Shown: in pieces, positions 17,488 to 25,190 of the stretch
How the letters are laid out: the number at the start of each line of letters is the position of its first letter
Position numbering within the stretch: the first letter of the stretch is position 1
Source: an uncultured Candidatus Saccharibacteria bacterium
Lineage (GTDB): Bacteria; Patescibacteriota; Saccharimonadia; Saccharimonadales; Saccharimonadaceae
DNA length: 64,000 nucleotides
Reading direction: 5' to 3'
Assembly (NCBI GenBank): GCA_946530965.1
Contig: CAMNAK010000002.1
Location: 308,442-372,441, forward strand
The notes under the pieces: generated by a model
What the model was told of the DNA's origin: nothing
The model's input: only the letters and a program-made list of their open reading frames with translations
Databases searched by the model: none
Made by a program: the position numbers and the translations under genes

Positions 17488-18229
17488 TCACCTCGACGCG
17501 GAATTAATCCTAGCGCACGCTCTTAGCAAAGAGCGTGTCTTTTTGCACGCCCATCCAGATTACGAATTGACCGAATCCGGGCAAAAAAGGGCAGAAGATT
17601 ACCTAAAACGCCGCCAGAATCACGAACCTGTCGCATATATCCTTGGTTCTAAGGAATTTTATGGCAGGGAGTTTGTGGTAACTCCGGATACGCTTATTCC
17701 TCGCCCAGAAACCGAGGCGATTATCGATCTTGTTAAAGAACTATCTCTAGAAAAACCAAAAATCCTAGATGTTGGCACAGGCAGTGGTTGCATCGCTATT
17801 ACCCTTAAGCTTGAGCTTCCCGAAAGCGATGTTATGGCGGTAGACATTTCCGAAAAAGCTTTGGTAGTAGCAGAGAAAAACGCAGATAATTTGCATGCGA
17901 ATCTAGAATTTAAGCAATCCGACCTTCTAAAAAATGTGGATGAAAAATTCGAAATTATCGTTGCAAATCTCCCTTATGTGGACAAAAACTGGGATTGGCT
18001 CAGCCCAGAGCTGGATTTTGAGCCAGAAACTGCCCTCTATTCCGAGGATTTTGGCCTCAAAGACATCAAGAATCTAATCTTAGAAAGTAATACGAAACTA
18101 GCCGAGCAGGGCAAACTAATCTTAGAATCGGATATTAGCCAACATGAGGCGATCGGGAACTTCGTAAAAAGCAACACAAATATGCACCTTGTCAAGACCT
18201 CCGGCCTGGCCCAAATGTTCGAAAAATAG
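17441..18229 (+). CDS. prmC: Peptide chain release factor N5-glutamine methyltransferase
   Basis: About 262 residues from the ATG at 17441 ([22 protein letters not shown]). An open frame begins at 17402, but this ATG matches the family N-terminus and overlaps prfA by 47 nt. PrmC methylates the glutamine of the GGQ motif in release factors. SAM motif I is [13 protein letters not shown] and the N-terminal helical domain has LIPRPETE. The catalytic motif, usually NPPY, reads NLPY here ([12 protein letters not shown]). The Asn and Tyr are kept, so activity is plausible, but the first Pro is replaced. Confidence 0.92.
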   Translation: MNVSSWLKRAATSQISHLDAELILAHALSKERVFLHAHPDYELTESGQKRAEDYLKRRQNHEPVAYILGSKEFYGREFVVTPDTLIPRPETEAIIDLVKELSLEKPKILDVGTGSGCIAITLKLELPESDVMAVDISEKALVVAEKNADNLHANLEFKQSDLLKNVDEKFEIIVANLPYVDKNWDWLSPELDFEPETALYSEDFGLKDIKNLILESNTKLAEQGKLILESDISQHEAIGNFVKSNTNMHLVKTSGLAQMFEK

Positions 18230-18321
18230 CTAAAAATAACGCCAAAAACGGCCCAAGAAACCACTCAAACCGCTTATGAACAAAACAAAAAGCTAGTGCT
18301 GTAAACTCCCCTATAATGCTA

Positions 18322-18350
18322 TTGACAAAAAAGCAAAGACTTGATATAAT
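18322..18350 (+). promoter_or_regulatory. Consensus sigma70-type promoter of the 18.5-20.3 kb gene pair
   Basis: TTGACA (18322-18327), exactly 17 bp, TATAAT (18345-18350). This is the best match to consensus in the window. Confidence 0.85.
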
Positions 18351-18526
18351 AAGGGCATCTTATTGTAAGACCGCGCAAGGCCCTACGAGAAGAGCTAATT
18401 AAAATCGGACTGTTACCGTGCACAACAGTGTACGGCGACACTTTTGAGCAAGTGTCAATAAGTCAAAGGGCTTTTATACTTCGGAGGCCCGAAAAATTTT
18501 TGCCACAACTTAAGGAGGTTGATCAT
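18351..18526 (+). promoter_or_regulatory. Long structured 5' leader
   Basis: The 176-nt leader contains several hairpins. These are ctta-ttg-taag inside a gggc/gccc stem at the start, ccgtgcac-aaca-gtgtacgg (8 bp with one G-U), gacactt-ttgagc-aagtgtc (7 bp), and a gggct/ggccc stem shortly before the SD. This could be a cis-regulatory RNA. I do not match it to a known riboswitch class. Confidence 0.5.
18400..18416 (+). repeat. Left arm of a 16-bp inverted repeat flanking the 18.4-20.4 kb cassette
   Basis: aaaatcggactgttac is the exact reverse complement of gtaacagtccgatttt at about 20365-20380. The match continues imperfectly inward (tgca-n-aac). Confidence 0.7.
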
Positions 18527-19162
18527 ATGGCAACAAGTAAGAAGAAGTCCACGAACCCCAGCACCGGCAAGCCTGCTACTGCAAAGCAGGTTGCCCAGAT
18601 CGCCGCTGCAGCCGCAGCTGCAACATCGAAGGACAACCGCAAGCAGCATAAGCAGACCCAGGCAGTCATCGCAGCAGCCGCTGTAGAGACCGCCAAAAAC
18701 AGCAAGAAGCAGCACAAGGCCACCAGAGCCGTAGTGACTGCTGCAGCTGTGGAAAACGCCAAGGCTACCAAAGCCGAAGGCAAGAAGTCCCGCGCTGTTA
18801 CAACAGCAGCAGCTACCGAGGTTACTAAGGCAGTCAGAGAAGAAGGAGAAGATACCCGCTCCATGATGGGTACTCTCCTCGCAAGAATCGGCGGCGGTGT
18901 TCCTACATGGCTCACCATCCTGCTGATCGTCCTTGCAATTGTCGCTGGCATCATTGTCGGCCTCAATATCAACGCTTCTCTTCTCGCTGAGGTAACCAAT
19001 GTCATCGATAAGGCAACCGGCACGGTGCTCTATACTGAACCGAAGTACAGCGCATTCGTGTGCGGACTTATCTCGGTTCTTGTAGGGGCAGCAGCTAGCT
19101 GGGTGCTTTACATCATCGCTCAGGCCATTGCGGCCTTTGCGTACAGAGTCGCTAGGAGGTGA
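18527..19162 (+). CDS. Ala/Lys-rich repeat protein with two C-terminal membrane segments
   Basis: A 211-residue protein I do not recognise. An open frame extends to 18428, but a perfect SD (AAGGAGG) 8 nt before the ATG at 18527 sets the start. After a basic N-terminus, residues about 23-110 are four imperfect tandem 22-residue units, each an Ala-rich stretch followed by a Lys/Arg/His/Gln-rich stretch. They are predicted to be long amphipathic helix. Residues about 126-150 (WLTILLIVLAIVAGIIVGL) and 178-205 are membrane segments. It sits 5 nt upstream of the next gene in a two-gene unit. Its codon use favours G/C-ending codons more than its neighbours. Confidence 0.7.
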   Translation: MATSKKKSTNPSTGKPATAKQVAQIAAAAAAATSKDNRKQHKQTQAVIAAAAVETAKNSKKQHKATRAVVTAAAVENAKATKAEGKKSRAVTTAAATEVTKAVREEGEDTRSMMGTLLARIGGGVPTWLTILLIVLAIVAGIIVGLNINASLLAEVTNVIDKATGTVLYTEPKYSAFVCGLISVLVGAAASWVLYIIAQAIAAFAYRVARR

Positions 19163-19167
19163 CTTAA

Positions 19168-20289
19168 ATGAGACGACTGATTGCAACAATCGTCGTTCTC
19201 CTCTTCACGGCGGCTGTCGTCGGTCTTCTGACTGGCGGCGCCTACGGAGATATGGTGTCTAGCTTCACTGGCGATGACACCCCCACTCCCGATTGGGTGG
19301 AGTACGAGAACGATAAGCTGCAGAACGACGGGGACGCCAAAAACGATTATAATTTCGGCAAACCCCTGAAGTTCGATGACAGCAAAGCCGAAACCGCTCT
19401 GAATGATCTGTTCGCAAGAATGGACGGTTCAGACGACAACAAGGCTGACCCTGTCCTCGGCTGCGCGATTGCGCTGGCTATGGATCAGGGTCACGGCACA
19501 AAGTACCTGGACAAGTGGTCTTCCTCGCTGATTGGTGCAAGAGCCAACGATGCGGTTGACTACTATGTCAATGACGGTGGCAAGGGTCATAAAGATGAAT
19601 ACCTCAAAATGGTTGAATCCATCAAGGATGAGATCAAGAAGGGTAACATCAGCACTGAAGAGCTGAACAATTACACGAGTCAGATGTACCAGATTAATGG
19701 CGCATACGACAACGGTAAGCGTCCGGCACTGACTGTCAAGAACACCCAAAACGATGGCGGTACTGCAATCGTAATCAAGTGGGATGACGGTTCGATCCTG
19801 AAACTCAGGATTCAGTGTGGTGGACAGCCGGTGGATGTTCCTGATTGGAATCCGCCGACAAAAACCACCACGACTCCACCTCCGACATCAACTGCACCGC
19901 CTAAGGAAACAACACCTCAGACAACCACAGTTGTAACCCTCGAGCCGAAAAACCCGAGCGTTGCTCCGGTTCGTCCTAACGATCCGAGCATCGGTGGAAA
20001 GGTTGACGAGAGTAAGATTCATACGGATCTGACCCCTCGTGAGACCGCTCCGTCTAGCTATGTAGCACCGGAGCCACCAACGGAAGCCAAGACCAAGACA
20101 CAGACTGAGTCCGTTCAGACTCAAGCTCCTCCCGCAACGGAGAAGGTTGAATTCGTGACAGGCGCTCCGTATACAGTTCCTTTTGAAGAGGTTGCTCCGG
20201 CAACTGTTCCTCAGGCTGTAGCTACGGATAAACCGCACGGAGAGCTGAACGATCAGCAGGAAAAGGCAGCCGACGATAAGTTTGGCTAA
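19168..20289 (+). CDS. Secreted protein with Thr/Pro-rich stalk, function unknown
   Basis: A 373-residue protein I do not recognise. The N-terminus (MRRLIATIVVLLFTAAVVGLLTGGAYG) is a signal peptide or anchor. Residues about 45-225 form a compact domain with two Cys (in LGCAIAL and IQCGG) that could form a disulfide. Residues about 230-330 are Thr/Pro-rich and probably extended. The last 40 residues are acidic, with no sortase signal or second membrane span. The start is set by a TAGGAGGTGA SD. It shares an operon and the G/C-rich codon choice with the repeat protein just upstream. Confidence 0.7.
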   Translation: MRRLIATIVVLLFTAAVVGLLTGGAYGDMVSSFTGDDTPTPDWVEYENDKLQNDGDAKNDYNFGKPLKFDDSKAETALNDLFARMDGSDDNKADPVLGCAIALAMDQGHGTKYLDKWSSSLIGARANDAVDYYVNDGGKGHKDEYLKMVESIKDEIKKGNISTEELNNYTSQMYQINGAYDNGKRPALTVKNTQNDGGTAIVIKWDDGSILKLRIQCGGQPVDVPDWNPPTKTTTTPPPTSTAPPKETTPQTTTVVTLEPKNPSVAPVRPNDPSIGGKVDESKIHTDLTPRETAPSSYVAPEPPTEAKTKTQTESVQTQAPPATEKVEFVTGAPYTVPFEEVAPATVPQAVATDKPHGELNDQQEKAADDKFG

Positions 20290-20319
20290 TAATTCCTGAA
20301 TTGCTCAAACGTTCCTTAT

Positions 20320-20345
20320 AGGAGGGGTCACCCCTGACCCCTCCT
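20320..20345 (+). other. Perfect 11-bp hairpin after the cassette genes
   Basis: aggaggggtca and tgacccctcct pair around a cccc loop. No T-run follows, so it is not a canonical intrinsic terminator. It may act as a factor-dependent stop or an RNA stabiliser. Confidence 0.6.
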
Positions 20346-20364
20346 GCTTCCATGTTCTGCATAG

Positions 20365-20380
20365 TAACAGTCCGATTTTG
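20365..20380 (-). repeat. Right arm of the inverted repeat flanking the cassette
   Basis: gtaacagtccgatttt is the reverse complement of the left arm at about 18400-18416. The arms enclose the leader, both genes and the hairpin. Confidence 0.7.
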
Positions 20381-20457
20381 ATAGTTTAACAATAAGGCAA
20401 AATGATATAGTTAACATTTCCACTTAATCTACTTTTTAAGAAAGGAATTAATTTATT

Positions 20458-22617
20458 ATGAAGAAAATCACTAAAGCTAGTATCGGTGTTGCAGCTGTTG
20501 CTGCAGTCGCTGGCGCTGGCGCTCTCGTAGCTTTGGCCTATGGTCCAAGTCGTGATACTTACACGATGGAACAACCTGCGGACAAGGTTACATTCAACTC
20601 TATCACTAATAACCCTGCTTTGATCCAAAGCACCAATATCGCAGACTGTGAAGGTCGTGGTACTGCTTGCGATGAGCGTTACTTCGTAATCGCATCTGAA
20701 TATACTGGTGATGCAAATCAAAACAACTGGTCAGATGAAACTATGGTAGAACCAGGCAAGGAATATGTTGTTCGTATGTATGTACACAACAACGCCGCTT
20801 CTAACCTAGATCTTCAGGCCGAAAACGTAAGGGCAATTGTTAACCTTCCAACGACAACTGGTACATCCATTTCCGTTCAGGGTACAATTCGCGCTGATAA
20901 CGCAAGTCCAAAAGAAGTTTGGGACGAAACAACCTTTACCTCTGCTAACGGTGAAGCATTTAACCTAGCATACGTTGAAGGTACTGCAAAATATACTAAT
21001 AACGTAGATAAGTTTGATCTTAAAACTGATCTCTTCACAGAAGATGGTGCTCAGCTTGGTTATGAAACTATGAATGGTATCATTCCTGGCTGTGTCGGCT
21101 ATTCTGGTTGGGTCACTTTCAATGTTAAAGCTCAGTTCGCTGAACATCCAAACTATGAAATCGTAAAGGATGTTAAGGTGAAGGGTGCTGAAGGCGATTT
21201 CGCTGAAAGCACTAATGCAAAAGCTGGTGATACGCTTGTTTACAAGCTTAAGTTCACCAACACTGGAGATGTTAGACTAAACGACGTCAGCCTACGTGAT
21301 ACGCTTCCTGATGGCGTTACTTACGTCCCAGGTACAACCTATGTTGTAAATGATCAGCACACTGATGGTGTTCAGTATCCAGATACTCTCTTCTCTGCAG
21401 AAGGTCTAAATATCGGTGATTACGAACCAAACGGTGAAGCTATTGTTTACTACAACGTTACTGTTAATAGCGAACTAGGTGATGAATGTAATCCAGCTCC
21501 ACGTCGTAACGTCGTTGAAGCTAAGGCTTACAAGACTGATGGTTCCGTAACTGATGTTAAGACTGATACTGCCGATGTTTACATCGAAGGTAAGGTCTGT
21601 ACTGAAAGCTTCGAAATCGACAAGATGGTTCGTCTTGAAAACGATACGGAATGGTCTGAAACCGTTAAGGCTAAGCCAGGTGAAAAGATTTATTACCGCA
21701 TCCGCTTCTTCAATACCGGTGAAGTTGATCTTAACGACGTAGTCGTAAAAGATACTCTTCCAGAGGGTGTTGAAAACATTAGTACTGTTGTTTATGGTCC
21801 AATCTCTGAAGAAAACAATGATGACAAGCTAACTGCTGGTGATCACTTCTTCGATGATGGTATGAACATTGGTACCGTTAAGGCTGGTCAGACTATTGGC
21901 GTTTACTTCAACGCTACGGTCTCTGGCGAATACGCTGACGAATGTGGTGATATTGAACCACTAGTCAACACTGTTGCTGGTAAGTATAACAACGATGACA
22001 GCAAGACTAAGACTGACATTGCTACCGTCACTATCGATGGTCAGGAATGTACAGAAGAACACCCTGGTTACACTATCGACAAGATGGTTCAGATCAAGGG
22101 TTCTGATACTTGGAGTGAAAATGTTACCGCTAAGGCAGGCGAAACTGTTCGTTACCGCATTCAGTTCAAGAACACTGGTAACACTGTTCTTAACAATGTT
22201 GTAATCAGCGACGCATTGCCAGCTGGTTTGAACTATGTAAACGGTTCTACTATCGTTTATAGCTCTGAATATACCGATGGTAAGACTATGGGTGATGAAA
22301 TCATTGCCGATGGTCTAAAGATCGATCATGTTGATGCTGGTACTGAAGTAACTGTTTACTTCTACGCCACTGTTGACGAATCCTATGCCGACAACTGTGG
22401 TCCTTCTGGACTCAAAAACGTCGCTAAGGGTAAATACAATGACGACAACAACACGGAAAAGACCGATGATGCTGACGTCACAGTCGAAGGCCAGGTTTGT
22501 GAGGATACTCCAACCGAACTTCCTAAGACTGGTAACGCAGATGTTCTTGGCGCAACGATTGCTATCGCATCCGTAAGCGCAGCAGCTGCTGGCTATATCA
22601 TTAGCCGCAAGAAATAA
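20458..22617 (+). CDS. LPXTG-anchored surface protein with three DUF11-type repeats
   Basis: A 719-residue predicted cell-wall protein. Residues 1-30 are a signal peptide (VAAVAGAGALVALAYG). Residues about 30-225 are a unique domain with paired Cys. Three tandem repeats of about 150 residues follow, at about 230-385, 385-530 and 535-685. Each has the DUF11-type core (GDTLVYKLKFTNTGDVRLNDVSLRDTLPDGVTYVPG; AGETVRYRIQFKNTGNTVLNN). The C-terminus is LPKTG, a hydrophobic span and RKK, a canonical sortase signal. The start follows an AAGAAAGGA SD. No class A sortase is visible in this window; the class B sortase at 56.2 kb is the only candidate here. Confidence 0.9.
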   Translation: MKKITKASIGVAAVAAVAGAGALVALAYGPSRDTYTMEQPADKVTFNSITNNPALIQSTNIADCEGRGTACDERYFVIASEYTGDANQNNWSDETMVEPGKEYVVRMYVHNNAASNLDLQAENVRAIVNLPTTTGTSISVQGTIRADNASPKEVWDETTFTSANGEAFNLAYVEGTAKYTNNVDKFDLKTDLFTEDGAQLGYETMNGIIPGCVGYSGWVTFNVKAQFAEHPNYEIVKDVKVKGAEGDFAESTNAKAGDTLVYKLKFTNTGDVRLNDVSLRDTLPDGVTYVPGTTYVVNDQHTDGVQYPDTLFSAEGLNIGDYEPNGEAIVYYNVTVNSELGDECNPAPRRNVVEAKAYKTDGSVTDVKTDTADVYIEGKVCTESFEIDKMVRLENDTEWSETVKAKPGEKIYYRIRFFNTGEVDLNDVVVKDTLPEGVENISTVVYGPISEENNDDKLTAGDHFFDDGMNIGTVKAGQTIGVYFNATVSGEYADECGDIEPLVNTVAGKYNNDDSKTKTDIATVTIDGQECTEEHPGYTIDKMVQIKGSDTWSENVTAKAGETVRYRIQFKNTGNTVLNNVVISDALPAGLNYVNGSTIVYSSEYTDGKTMGDEIIADGLKIDHVDAGTEVTVYFYATVDESYADNCGPSGLKNVAKGKYNDDNNTEKTDDADVTVEGQVCEDTPTELPKTGNADVLGATIAIASVSAAAAGYIISRKK

Positions 22618-22620
22618 CTT

Positions 22621-22761
22621 GACCGCCTAGTATAGAGCTTCCCCAGAAGCTGATGACTAGATTGGTCGGGGATTGCTGGGAAACGGCTAGCGGGGCTTCG
22701 GCTCCGCTAGCCGCACAAGCTGTCCTTCTTAGATCAAGCGATTAGTCTTGATCCGGCTTGT
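22621..22761 (+). ncRNA. Candidate structured RNA in the 3' region of the LPKTG gene
   Basis: Several near-perfect stems follow the stop codon. The first, ctagt/actag (22627-22631 with 22656-22660) inside gacc/ggtc (22621-22624 with 22664-22667), encloses agcttc/gaagct. The second is a 13-bp hairpin closed by a C-TTCG-G tetraloop (22684-22696 with 22701-22713). The third, acaagc/gcttgt (22715-22720 with 22756-22761), encloses gatcaag/cttgatc. A terminator follows directly. No match to SRP RNA, tmRNA or RNase P signatures was seen. It may be a 3' UTR structure or a separate RNA. Confidence 0.55.
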
Positions 22762-22763
22762 CC

Positions 22764-22803
22764 CACAAAAAGCCTCTCGAATTTTTCGGGAGGTTTTTTG
22801 TGT
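22764..22803 (+). terminator. Strong intrinsic terminator
   Basis: A stem of about 17 bp (cctctcga/tcgggagg extended by aaaaa/ttttt and aca/tgt) around a short loop includes a TTTTTT run. Confidence 0.85.
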
Positions 22804-22812
22804 GATAAAAAT

Positions 22813-22834
22813 CATAAAACGTTTATGCTAAAAT
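22813..22834 (+). promoter_or_regulatory. Promoter/operator of the 22847 gene: CATAA-n5-TTATG palindrome over TATGCTAAAAT
   Basis: A 15-bp palindrome (22813-22827) overlaps an extended -10 (TGC TAAAAT, ending at 22834). The same arrangement occurs at 31815-31836. Confidence 0.55.
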
Positions 22835-22846
22835 AAAACTAACATT

Positions 22847-25150
22847 ATGTCGCAAAAGACTCATATAAGAAGGTGGGGGATTGTATGTGCAGTTTTTGCA
22901 GCCTTTTTGTTTGCGGGCATCCTTAATCTTTTTGGGCAAGATACTTATGCAGAGACTACCTGTACAATGACGGTTGACCAAGTAGAAAGGGGTCTGACTT
23001 GCGAAGATATCTGGGCTCAGCAGAATGAGCAAAGCACTACGACTACTACAACCGAGCCGACTGAGGAGTCTACTACGACAACTACAACCACGACTACCGC
23101 CGAACCGACGACCGAGCCGACAACCGAACCGACAACCGAGCCGGCGACAGAGCCAGCGGGGCTAGATCCATCTGTTCCGAGTGATAGTACTACGACAACT
23201 ACTACGGCCACACCTACCGAAGACTATTGTTTGCAGATGCAGGCAGGCATAATGCAAGGCTCGGGGCGCTCGGTTAGCGATGTTGTGCAGTGTATACGCG
23301 CGGCAAATGGTGATGAGACTGATGCGTCTACGGCTAACTCTGCAGATGCTATGGCTGCTGGTGGTGAGTTTGAAAACTTTACGACTGAACAGTCGACTTG
23401 CTACGGAGACAATCCAGAGATGGGTTGGTTCGCCTGTCCGCTCGCGGATGATTTGTCTAATCTAATTACGTATCTCTACGAACATCTTATAGAAGAATGG
23501 CTTATTTATCCGCCACAAGCTTTGGAGCAGTCTTCTGATGCAGGAAAGGTGACATTCAAGGTTTGGTCGGATATTCGCAATATCGCCAATGCTCTGTTTA
23601 TCGTTTATCTTTTGTTGATTATTTTCTCGCAAATTTCTGGTTGGCAGATTCAGCAATATGGTATCAAGAAGGCACTTCCGCGTGCTGTTGTTATGATTAT
23701 AATCGTGAACCTCTCGTATCTTGTCTGTCAGGGAGCTGTGGATATTAGTAATATTCTTGGTAGTGGTGTTGGCGGCATCTTTAAGACGCTAAATCAATCG
23801 GTGGTTCTTTCGGCTGAGGGTTCAAGCGCCGTGAGTGGCACAGGGGGATTATTAGCGCTTATTGTAGTTTTGGTTGGTGTTATTATTGCTGCCTTCTTCT
23901 TTGGGCCTGCATTCTTGTTGCCAATCCTCTTTGCGCTTGTAGGTGCCGGCGTAACTATCTTCTTCACTTTTATAATGCTGGTTGTGCGTCAAGCATTAAT
24001 GACAGGCTTGGTAATCATTTCGCCGATAGCGATTGCCTGTGCGGTGTTGCCTGGTACTGAGAAATTATACAAGAAATGGTTCGGATTATTTAAGGGTCTA
24101 ATATTTACTTATCCAATTGCAGCATTTTTGGTCTATGGCGGTTCGTTTGCTGGGCGCCTTGTTGTAAAGTCGATGGGCGAGGATAGCTTCGTGTCGGGCC
24201 TCATTGGTATAGCAGTGGTTGTTGTTCCGCCGTGTTTCTTGCCAAAGATTACGACTAGCTCGGTCGCTGCTATTGATGGCGCAATTTTGAAAATGAGGCA
24301 GCGCGTAACTGGTGGGGCTCAGAATGCTATAGGCAATAGTCGTATGGCGGATAAGATGAGGCGCCAGACGCAAAAGCGCAAGGTTGAACGCGCGAGTGGT
24401 ACACATATCAGAAGAGATGGTACGGTTGTGATGCGCCGTCATTTTAGAACGAAGCATATGAATGATCATTTGGCTGATGCTCAGGGATTGGGCGCTCGGA
24501 TCGGTGATACGAATAATTATAGGGATGCCCGTTTCAGGCGTAATACCCTTGATGAACAGCTTATTTCTGAGGCAAATACTCGCCTAGATAGACAGGGTAG
24601 CATGACATCTGAACAGCTCGCAAATATGCTTGGTACTACTAATGATTCGGCAATGGATGCTGCAATCACGCGCAGACTCAGGCAGCAAGGAGATAATGGC
24701 CGTGATGCGCTTGCGAATAGAATTGGTCAGCTTGAAACTACAGGTGGTGCTCAATCTGAAACAGCACTTATGAATATTGCTGGCGAGTTGAACCGTGGCC
24801 GTGAACAGCTCAAGAATGAAGATATGGTTATGACTGACTGGGCAAGAGATGTTACGACTAACGGTGTCGCCGCCGCTGGTAGGCTATCTACGCGTCAGCT
24901 CACTAACGATCAGGTTAACAGAACTACGGGTGCAAGCTTCAAGACGATGGATACTCGTGCCGTAGACAATTATCTCAACCAGATACGCCAGAACTCGGGT
25001 ACACACGCGGCAGCACATGTACAGCAATCAGTTCGAGATTTGCTTAGCAGCAGTAATGCTAGTGAGCTGTCGGTAGAAAAGAGAAGAATGCTCGAGCAAT
25101 TTGCTTCCGAGAATCTAAGTGGCCCATCAACAGGTTCGTGGCTAGCGTAA
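22847..25150 (+). CDS. TrbL/VirB6-like polytopic membrane protein, paralogue 1
   Basis: A 767-residue member of a five-protein family in this window (L1). A signal peptide or anchor lies at about residues 10-35, followed by a Thr/Glu/Pro low-complexity stretch (about 62-125). A Cys-containing region leads to the family signature MGWFACPLADDL. Residues about 240-480 hold the conserved membrane core: FKVWSDIRNIANALFIVYLLLIIFSQ as a start, then QQYGIKKALPRAV, NLSYLVCQGAVDISNILG, and three to five further spans. The last 290 residues are charged, Arg/Gln-rich and helical, presumably cytosolic. The core resembles TrbL/VirB6 inner-membrane channel proteins of type IV secretion. That assignment is an inference from topology and motifs, not from a search. 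Confidence 0.72.
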   Translation: MSQKTHIRRWGIVCAVFAAFLFAGILNLFGQDTYAETTCTMTVDQVERGLTCEDIWAQQNEQSTTTTTTEPTEESTTTTTTTTTAEPTTEPTTEPTTEPATEPAGLDPSVPSDSTTTTTTATPTEDYCLQMQAGIMQGSGRSVSDVVQCIRAANGDETDASTANSADAMAAGGEFENFTTEQSTCYGDNPEMGWFACPLADDLSNLITYLYEHLIEEWLIYPPQALEQSSDAGKVTFKVWSDIRNIANALFIVYLLLIIFSQISGWQIQQYGIKKALPRAVVMIIIVNLSYLVCQGAVDISNILGSGVGGIFKTLNQSVVLSAEGSSAVSGTGGLLALIVVLVGVIIAAFFFGPAFLLPILFALVGAGVTIFFTFIMLVVRQALMTGLVIISPIAIACAVLPGTEKLYKKWFGLFKGLIFTYPIAAFLVYGGSFAGRLVVKSMGEDSFVSGLIGIAVVVVPPCFLPKITTSSVAAIDGAILKMRQRVTGGAQNAIGNSRMADKMRRQTQKRKVERASGTHIRRDGTVVMRRHFRTKHMNDHLADAQGLGARIGDTNNYRDARFRRNTLDEQLISEANTRLDRQGSMTSEQLANMLGTTNDSAMDAAITRRLRQQGDNGRDALANRIGQLETTGGAQSETALMNIAGELNRGREQLKNEDMVMTDWARDVTTNGVAAAGRLSTRQLTNDQVNRTTGASFKTMDTRAVDNYLNQIRQNSGTHAAAHVQQSVRDLLSSSNASELSVEKRRMLEQFASENLSGPSTGSWLA
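23095..23157 (+). repeat. 12-bp tandem repeat encoding T-E-P-T units
   Basis: About five imperfect copies of ACCGARCCGACA lie inside the TrbL-like gene and encode a Thr/Glu/Pro stalk. The number of copies could vary by slippage without changing the frame. Confidence 0.75.
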
Positions 25151-25178
25151 ACAAAATAAATAAGCATAAACTTTGTGG

Positions 25179-25184
25179 TAAAAT
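25179..25184 (+). promoter_or_regulatory. -10 element of the 25191 gene (leaderless start)
   Basis: TGG TAAAAT ends 6 nt before the ATG. CATAA lies upstream, as in the palindromic promoters, but the right half-site is degenerate. Confidence 0.55.
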
Positions 25185-25190
25185 AAAAAT

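Noticed and set aside
18455..19189. 244-codon minus-strand frame opposite the Ala/Lys repeat gene
   Set aside because: The plus-strand gene has a perfect SD, promoter and sensible repeats and spans; the antisense frame is Cys-rich nonsense created by GC-rich repeats.
20320..20345. Hairpin after the cassette as an intrinsic terminator
   Set aside because: The stem is perfect but no T-run follows; reported only as a hairpin.
23095..23157. Tandem repeats as a CRISPR array
   Set aside because: Units are 12 bp, in frame and encode Thr-Glu-Pro; there are no spacers and no cas genes.
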